The notes under the pieces were generated by a model. That model saw only the letters and a program-made list of their open reading frames with translations. It was not told the origin of the DNA and did no database searches. A DNA stretch of 25,277 nucleotides from JBHENN01 sp046262015 (GTDB taxonomy: Bacteria > Actinomycetota > CADDZG01 > WHSQ01), in NCBI GenBank assembly GCA_046262015.1, contig JBHENN010000060.1, forward strand, positions 1-25,277, in the 5' to 3' direction. The position numbers and the translations under genes were made by a program. Numbering within the stretch: position 1 is the first letter of the stretch; each line of letters begins with the position of its first letter. Shown one piece after another: positions 21,512-25,277 of the stretch.

Positions 21512-21541
21512 GTGGAGGAAAAGGGAGGGAAAGGGCGCCTC
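21512..21541 (+). promoter_or_regulatory. Three MraZ boxes at 10-bp spacing
   Basis: GTGGAGGAAA, AGGGAGGGAA and AGGGCGCCTC follow each other at exact 10-bp intervals. MraZ is known to bind short direct G-rich repeats of this type in front of its own gene. The third copy is degenerate. Placed just after the expected transcription start, they would give autorepression of the division cluster. Confidence 0.7.
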
Positions 21542-21608
21542 ATGGGGCTCCCGGACGCAAGCCTCCCAGGACGCGCGTCACGCCGCAGCGCCAGGCCAGG
21601 GGAGTGGG

Positions 21609-22040
21609 TTGTCTTTCACCGGGGAGTACCGCCACACGATCGACGCCAAGGGGCGTCTGATCGTGCCGTCGCGCCTGCGCGACGAGCTCGGCAAGACCGT
21701 CGTCCTGTCGCGGTGGATGGACCGGTGCGTAGCGATGTGGTCCGAGGACCTGTGGGACGAGAAGGTGGCCGGCCCGCTCATCGCCGAGCGCAACAGCGCG
21801 CCCAACAAGCGGAAGGCGGCGCGGCTGATCGCCGCCAGCGCCCATACCGACGAGGTCGACAGCCAGGGCCGCATCACGGTCCCCTCGTCGCTCAGGGAGT
21901 TCGCCGCGCTCGGGCGCGAGGTCGTGATCGTGGGGTCGTTCGACCATGCCGAGATATGGCCGCCGGACCGGTGGGAGGACGAGAAGGCCCAGGGTGCCGA
22001 GGGCGGCCTCGAGGCGGCCGTCGAAGAGCTCAACTTCTAG
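21609..22040 (+). CDS. mraZ: Transcriptional regulator MraZ
   Basis: A 143-residue protein with two AbrB/MazE-like (SpoVT) domains, the conserved first gene of the dcw cluster. Each domain shows its core motif: YRHTIDAKGRLIVPSRLRDE (7-26) and HTDEVDSQGRITVPSSLREF (79-98). MraZ forms ring oligomers that bind its own promoter repeats. The start is TTG at 21609, chosen because MSFTGEYRHTID is the usual MraZ beginning; AGGGGAG lies about 5 nt upstream. The C-terminus carries a Glu/Ala-rich tail (EKAQGAEGGLEAAVEELNF). Three candidate MraZ boxes lie at 21512-21541. Confidence 0.96.
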   Translation: MSFTGEYRHTIDAKGRLIVPSRLRDELGKTVVLSRWMDRCVAMWSEDLWDEKVAGPLIAERNSAPNKRKAARLIAASAHTDEVDSQGRITVPSSLREFAALGREVVIVGSFDHAEIWPPDRWEDEKAQGAEGGLEAAVEELNF

Positions 22041-22051
22041 GAGGGAGAGAC

Positions 22052-22195
22052 ATGTCCAGGGCGAAGTGGATCGTGACCGGCTCGGGCATCGGCCGGGAGC
22101 TCCGGCAGGGCATCGTCGTGCTCGCCCTGACCGGCTCCTCGGTCGGCGGCGTCCTCAGCATGCTGGCGGTTGCGACCCGCGCCCTGGGGCGGTGA
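22052..22195 (+). CDS. 47-residue membrane mini-protein between mraZ and rsmH
   Basis: A short gene with an ATG at 22052 behind a strong Shine-Dalgarno (TAGGAGGGAGAG, 22038-22049) that overlaps the mraZ stop codon. The product has a basic start (MSRAKW), a linker with a Gly-rich motif (TGSGIG), and one likely membrane helix (about residues 19-42, GIVVLALTGSSVGG then VLSMLAVAT), ending RALGR. It ends 13 bp before rsmH. I know no family for it. Its place inside the division cluster and its clear ribosome site make it credible despite its size. A structural or regulatory role at the membrane would be a guess. Confidence 0.6.
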   Translation: MSRAKWIVTGSGIGRELRQGIVVLALTGSSVGGVLSMLAVATRALGR

Positions 22196-22208
22196 CGATG
22201 TCTCTCTC

Positions 22209-23150
22209 ATGGAGCATCAGCCCGTCCTCGCCGGAACCGTCGCCGAGCACCTCGTCCCTGCACTGGAAAGGGGAGGCGTCGTCGTCGATTGCACCGTGGG
22301 ACGAGCCGGTCACGCTGCCGTTCTCCTCGGGTCCCACCCCGGCGTGCACCTCATCGGGATCGACCGCGACCCAGAAGCGCTGGAGGCGTCTGGGACCGTC
22401 CTCGCCCCGTTCGGGGAACGTGTACGGCTCGTTCGTGACGTCTACTCGAACCTCGCGGCCGTTCTGGAACGACTCAGGGCTCAGGCGGTTCGCGGAGTCC
22501 TACTCGACCTTGGCGTTTCCTCACCCCAACTGGACGAGGCGCGTCGCGGCTTCAGCTATCGCTCCGACGGACCTCTCGACATGAGGATGGACCCGAGCGC
22601 CCCCTTGACCGCGGACCAGATCGTCAACTGGTACTCCCGGACCGACCTCGAACGCGTCATCGAACACCTCGGCGAGGAGCGTTTCGCGTCTCGCATATCC
22701 CGAGCGATCGTCGATGCCCGGCCGCTGAAGACGACCGCTCAACTGGCCGATGTCGTGCGGGCCGCCATCCCGGCGGCGGCCCGCAGGACCGGCCCGCACC
22801 CGGCGCGCCGGACGTTCCAGGCGATCCGCATGGAGGTGAACGACGAGCTCGGGGAGCTCGAGCGTGCTCTGCCGCAGGTTGTCGACGCGCTCGAGCCGGG
22901 GGGGCGCGCGGCGTTCCTCACCTACCACTCCCTCGAAGACCGCGCCGTGAAGCGGTTCCTGAAGGACGAGGCGCGCGATTGCACGTGCCCGCCGGACTTC
23001 CCCGTTTGCCGGTGCGACGCACGCGCGCGTGTTCGCGTGCTGACGCGTCGTCCCGTGCGGGCCTCCGAGGCCGAGGTCGAGAGCAACCCTCGAGCCCGTT
23101 CGGCCAAGCTACGCGTCGCCGAGCGGCTGACCCCCGAGAGGCCGCGATGA
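22209..23150 (+). CDS. rsmH: 16S rRNA (cytosine1402-N4)-methyltransferase RsmH
   Basis: A 313-residue SAM-dependent methyltransferase (formerly MraW) that modifies C1402 in the ribosomal P site. The SAM-binding motif is DCTVGRAGHA (27-36), slightly changed from the usual GxGGHS. IDRDPEAL (51-58) marks the acidic loop. LLDLGVSSPQLDEARRGFSY and DGPLDMRMD are strongly family-specific, as are TYHSLEDRAVKRF and the Cys-rich CTCPPDFPVCRC. The ATG at 22209 gives the canonical start MEHQPVL; no clear Shine-Dalgarno precedes it. The stop overlaps the start of the ftsL-like gene (ATGA, 23147-23150). Confidence 0.97.
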   Translation: MEHQPVLAGTVAEHLVPALERGGVVVDCTVGRAGHAAVLLGSHPGVHLIGIDRDPEALEASGTVLAPFGERVRLVRDVYSNLAAVLERLRAQAVRGVLLDLGVSSPQLDEARRGFSYRSDGPLDMRMDPSAPLTADQIVNWYSRTDLERVIEHLGEERFASRISRAIVDARPLKTTAQLADVVRAAIPAAARRTGPHPARRTFQAIRMEVNDELGELERALPQVVDALEPGGRAAFLTYHSLEDRAVKRFLKDEARDCTCPPDFPVCRCDARARVRVLTRRPVRASEAEVESNPRARSAKLRVAERLTPERPR

Positions 23151-23644
23151 GCGCCCGCCCGGCCGCGGCGCGAGCCGCTCGGTCCTTTGCACCGCGGGTG
23201 CCCGACCGGTCTCCCAAGCTGAGCGTGGTCCGCAGGCGATCGGCCGATCTCATCGCGAGGAAGGGCGCTCGTCGCCTGGCTCCGGCCATGGTCCTCGCGG
23301 CCATCTGCGCCGTCGTGGTGATCGGCGGGGTCCTGCTGGAGCAGGTCGTCCTCGCACAGTCCGCGTTCAAGATGGTCAAGCTGCGCGATCGTCTGGCGGT
23401 CGCCGAGGCCCGTCACGAAGAGCTCCTGCTGCGCAGCGCGAAGCTCGAGGCGCCCGGGCGGATCGAGCGTGTCGCCCGCGCGGACCTGGAGATGGTCGAC
23501 CCACCGAGCGTGCAGTACATCGTTGCGGACGTGCCCGCGCGCTCGGCGTTCAGCCTGGCGCAACGCATGCCTCGAGCCGACGTGGAGGATGCGGTCGAGG
23601 AGAGCGTCGGCGGCGCCCCCGGACTCGCCGGAGCCGCGCCGTGA
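23147..23644 (+). CDS. FtsL-like cell division protein
   Basis: A 165-residue bitopic membrane protein in the ftsL position of the dcw cluster. A basic cytoplasmic N-terminus (about 1-45) is followed by one membrane helix (about 46-70) and a helical stretch (RDRLAVAEARHEELLLRSAKLEA, about 80-102) with spacing typical of a short coiled coil. The next segment, PGRIERVARADLEMVDPP, has the form seen in FtsL and DivIC family proteins. A Pro/Ala-rich tail ends it. FtsL sequences are poorly conserved, so the name rests on topology and position. It overlaps rsmH and ftsI by 4 bp at each end. Confidence 0.8.
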   Translation: MSARPAAARAARSFAPRVPDRSPKLSVVRRRSADLIARKGARRLAPAMVLAAICAVVVIGGVLLEQVVLAQSAFKMVKLRDRLAVAEARHEELLLRSAKLEAPGRIERVARADLEMVDPPSVQYIVADVPARSAFSLAQRMPRADVEDAVEESVGGAPGLAGAAP

Positions 23645-25277
23645 CACCTCCTCGCTCAGGCCGTCGCAGTCGTCACGACGTGCCCCGGAGGCCGGCCCAA
23701 CGGTCGGCCTCTTCTTCTGTCGGCCGGCCGGCGCGCCGGTCGCGGTCGTCGGGCCGGCTCGTGACCTTGTTCGTGGTCTTCGTGTTCGCCTTCTTCGGCA
23801 TGGGAGCCCGGCTCTTCATGCTGCAGATAGTGGACGCTCCGGCGTACGCACAGCGCGCCCTGGACCAACGCCAGCGGGAGATCTCGTTCCCGGCGCGCCG
23901 GGGCGCGGTGTTCGATCGCAACGGCGAGCCGTTGGCGATATCGGTCGACCTGCATACGGTCTTCGCCGACCCGGCCCACGTCGCTGATCCGCGGGCCGGC
24001 GCGCGCAAGCTGGGACGCATCCTCGACCAGAGCCCGAGTGCCATCGAGGCCGCGCTCCGCGGCCGCGAGCCGGGAGACAGGTTCGAGTACCTCGCCCGCC
24101 AGGTCGAGCCCGATGTCGCCCGCAAGGTACGGGCGTTGGATCTCCCGGGCGTCTACCTCGAGGGAGAGCCGAAGCGCTATTACCCGGGCGGTCGTCTGGC
24201 GTCGCACCTGCTTGGCTTCGCCGACATCGACGGCAAGGGTGTGTCCGGGATCGAGCTCCAGTACGACAGGGTCCTGCAAGGCACGCCGGGCAAGATGGTG
24301 CTCGAGCAAGACCCGATGGGGCGGCCGTTGCCCCAAGCCCGCTTCGAGCACGTGCCCGCCGACCCCGGGCGGTCGCTGCTGCTGACGATCGACAAGGACA
24401 TCCAGTACTTCACGCAGCTGACGCTCGCTCAGGCGGCCGAACGCTACGGGGCGACCGCCGGCTCCGCGATCGTCATGCGGCCCGCGTCGGGCGAGATCCT
24501 CGCCCTCGCCAACGTCCCCGACTACGACCCCAACCGCGCCGGCGACTTCGACGCCGAGGCGCAGCGGAACCGCGCGCTCACGGACGTCTACGAGCCGGGC
24601 TCCGCGTACAAGATAGTCACCGCGGCGGCGGCGCTCGAGGAAGGCATCGTCACCCCGAGGACGGGTTTCGTGGTTGCCGATAGCCAGCAGATCGCCGACC
24701 GCGTGATCCACGACTCGCACGCGCACGCCACCGAACAGATGACGGTGCGTTCGATCATCGAGCAGTCGTCCAACGTCGGGACGGTCCAGATCGGCATTCG
24801 CGTCGGCAAGGACCTCTTGGACGAGTACATCCGCAGGTTCGGCTTCGGCACCGAGACGGGACTCGACTTCCCGGGCGAGACCGCCGGGATCGTGATCGCT
24901 AAGGACGACTGGTCCGGCTCGACGATAGGCACGGTCCCGATCGGGCAAGGCGTGGCGGTGACCGTGCTGCAGGTGGCGTCTGCGTACGCCACCCTCGCGA
25001 ACGGGGGAGTGTGGGTCGAGCCCAAGCTCGTCTCGGCGACGATGAACCACGGCGGCGGCCTCGAGCAGACCGCGCCGGCTGCCAGGAGACGCGTCGTGTC
25101 GGGGCGGACGGCGCGTCAGATGGCGTCGATCCTGGCCGGCGTCGTGGCGCGGGGGACCGGGATCGAGGCGCAGATCCCCGGCTACGAGGTCGCCGGCAAG
25201 ACGGGCACCGCACAGAAGCCCGTTGACGGAGGGGGCTACGGCGATACCTACGTCGCCTCCTTCGGTGGCTTCGCCCC
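23641..25277 (+). CDS. ftsI: Division transpeptidase FtsI (PBP3), 3' end cut by window
   Basis: The first 545 residues of a class B penicillin-binding protein that cross-links septal peptidoglycan. A basic, Ser/Arg-rich cytoplasmic tail (1-39) precedes one membrane helix (about 40-56). The pedestal domain follows with FPARRGAVFDRNGEPLAIS, RYYPGGRLASHLLGF and GVSGIELQYD. The transpeptidase domain shows all three active-site motifs: Ser321 and Lys324 in EPGSAYK, SSN (376-378), and KTGT (520-523). The GTG start at 23641 overlaps the preceding stop codon (GTGA), and the frame is open to the window end. Two full copies of the palindrome CCGGCGCGCCGG lie in its first 261 bp. Any C-terminal PASTA domain would be outside the window. 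Confidence 0.96.
   Translation, partial: MTPPRSGRRSRHDVPRRPAQRSASSSVGRPARRSRSSGRLVTLFVVFVFAFFGMGARLFMLQIVDAPAYAQRALDQRQREISFPARRGAVFDRNGEPLAISVDLHTVFADPAHVADPRAGARKLGRILDQSPSAIEAALRGREPGDRFEYLARQVEPDVARKVRALDLPGVYLEGEPKRYYPGGRLASHLLGFADIDGKGVSGIELQYDRVLQGTPGKMVLEQDPMGRPLPQARFEHVPADPGRSLLLTIDKDIQYFTQLTLAQAAERYGATAGSAIVMRPASGEILALANVPDYDPNRAGDFDAEAQRNRALTDVYEPGSAYKIVTAAAALEEGIVTPRTGFVVADSQQIADRVIHDSHAHATEQMTVRSIIEQSSNVGTVQIGIRVGKDLLDEYIRRFGFGTETGLDFPGETAGIVIAKDDWSGSTIGTVPIGQGVAVTVLQVASAYATLANGGVWVEPKLVSATMNHGGGLEQTAPAARRRVVSGRTARQMASILAGVVARGTGIEAQIPGYEVAGKTGTAQKPVDGGGYGDTYVASFGGFA

Larger units (their letters stand above)
7094..23901. repeat. Dispersed palindrome CCGGCGCGCCGG, seven full copies
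   Basis: Full 12-bp copies start at 7094, 7363, 9573, 13539, 22800, 23728 and 23890. They lie in the DUF6504 gene, the gap before the thioesterase, dnaE2, dinB, rsmH and ftsI (twice). They are read in two codon phases (as GAP in DUF6504 and dnaE2, as PARR in dinB, rsmH and ftsI). The core GGCGCGCC occurs 28 times in the window. This entry marks a dispersed set, not a continuous element. Confidence 0.75.

Noticed and set aside
23656..25050. Long open minus-strand frame opposite ftsI
   Set aside because: The plus strand encodes FtsI with all three penicillin-binding motifs in a frame open to the window end. The minus frame shows no recognisable domain.

Overview
The window looks like chromosomal DNA from a high-GC actinobacterium (Actinomycetota), probably from an uncultured or poorly sampled lineage. 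The grounds are strongly G/C-ending codons, many GTG and TTG starts, DUF3040 and DUF6504 proteins, a Gram-positive-type LexA box, a moxR-DUF58-transglutaminase operon, and an mraZ-rsmH-ftsL-ftsI division cluster. I see no IS element, phage gene, tRNA, rRNA or CRISPR array.

Left part (1-6803), all on the plus strand: a small membrane protein overlapping thiE (thiamine phosphate synthase), a Ca2+/H+ antiporter, an amidohydrolase, an MIP18/SufT-type Fe-S assembly factor, a secreted protein with two tandem acidic DxDxDG repeats, an L,D-transpeptidase and a threonine-synthase-like PLP enzyme.

Middle part (6804-13708), a DNA-damage tolerance island: a good sigma70-type promoter (TTGACG-17-TAGTAT) carries a perfect LexA operator and leads, through an unusually structured leader of about 170 nt, into DUF6504 - PaaI-type thioesterase - dnaE2. 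A catalytically intact Pol IV gene (dinB) follows, back to back with an aldo/keto reductase gene. No imuA or imuB is visible, so DnaE2 appears here with a LexA-controlled DUF6504 gene and an active Pol IV.

Next come a DUF3040 membrane protein, a MerR-like regulator, and on the minus strand moxR-DUF58-tgpA. These are followed by a small unknown gene, a secreted trypsin-like protease (minus) and an HNH endonuclease.

The right end is the start of the division and cell-wall (dcw) cluster: an AT-rich regulatory island, a promoter with three MraZ boxes at 10-bp spacing, mraZ, a 47-residue membrane mini-protein, rsmH, an ftsL-like gene and ftsI (cut by the window edge). The last three overlap by 4 bp each.

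Four things stand out. First, the structured leader of the LexA-controlled operon: a nearly perfect three-way junction, a GNRA-type hairpin with a competing pairing, a 14-nt direct repeat and an 11-bp hairpin. Second, the palindrome GGCGCGCC, seen 28 times with seven copies extended to CCGGCGCGCCGG, which resembles a highly iterated palindrome. Third, face-to-face overlapping -10 elements in the 23-bp gap between dinB and the reductase gene. Fourth, a repeated layout of TAnnnT 6-9 nt before the start codon, pointing to many leaderless mRNAs.
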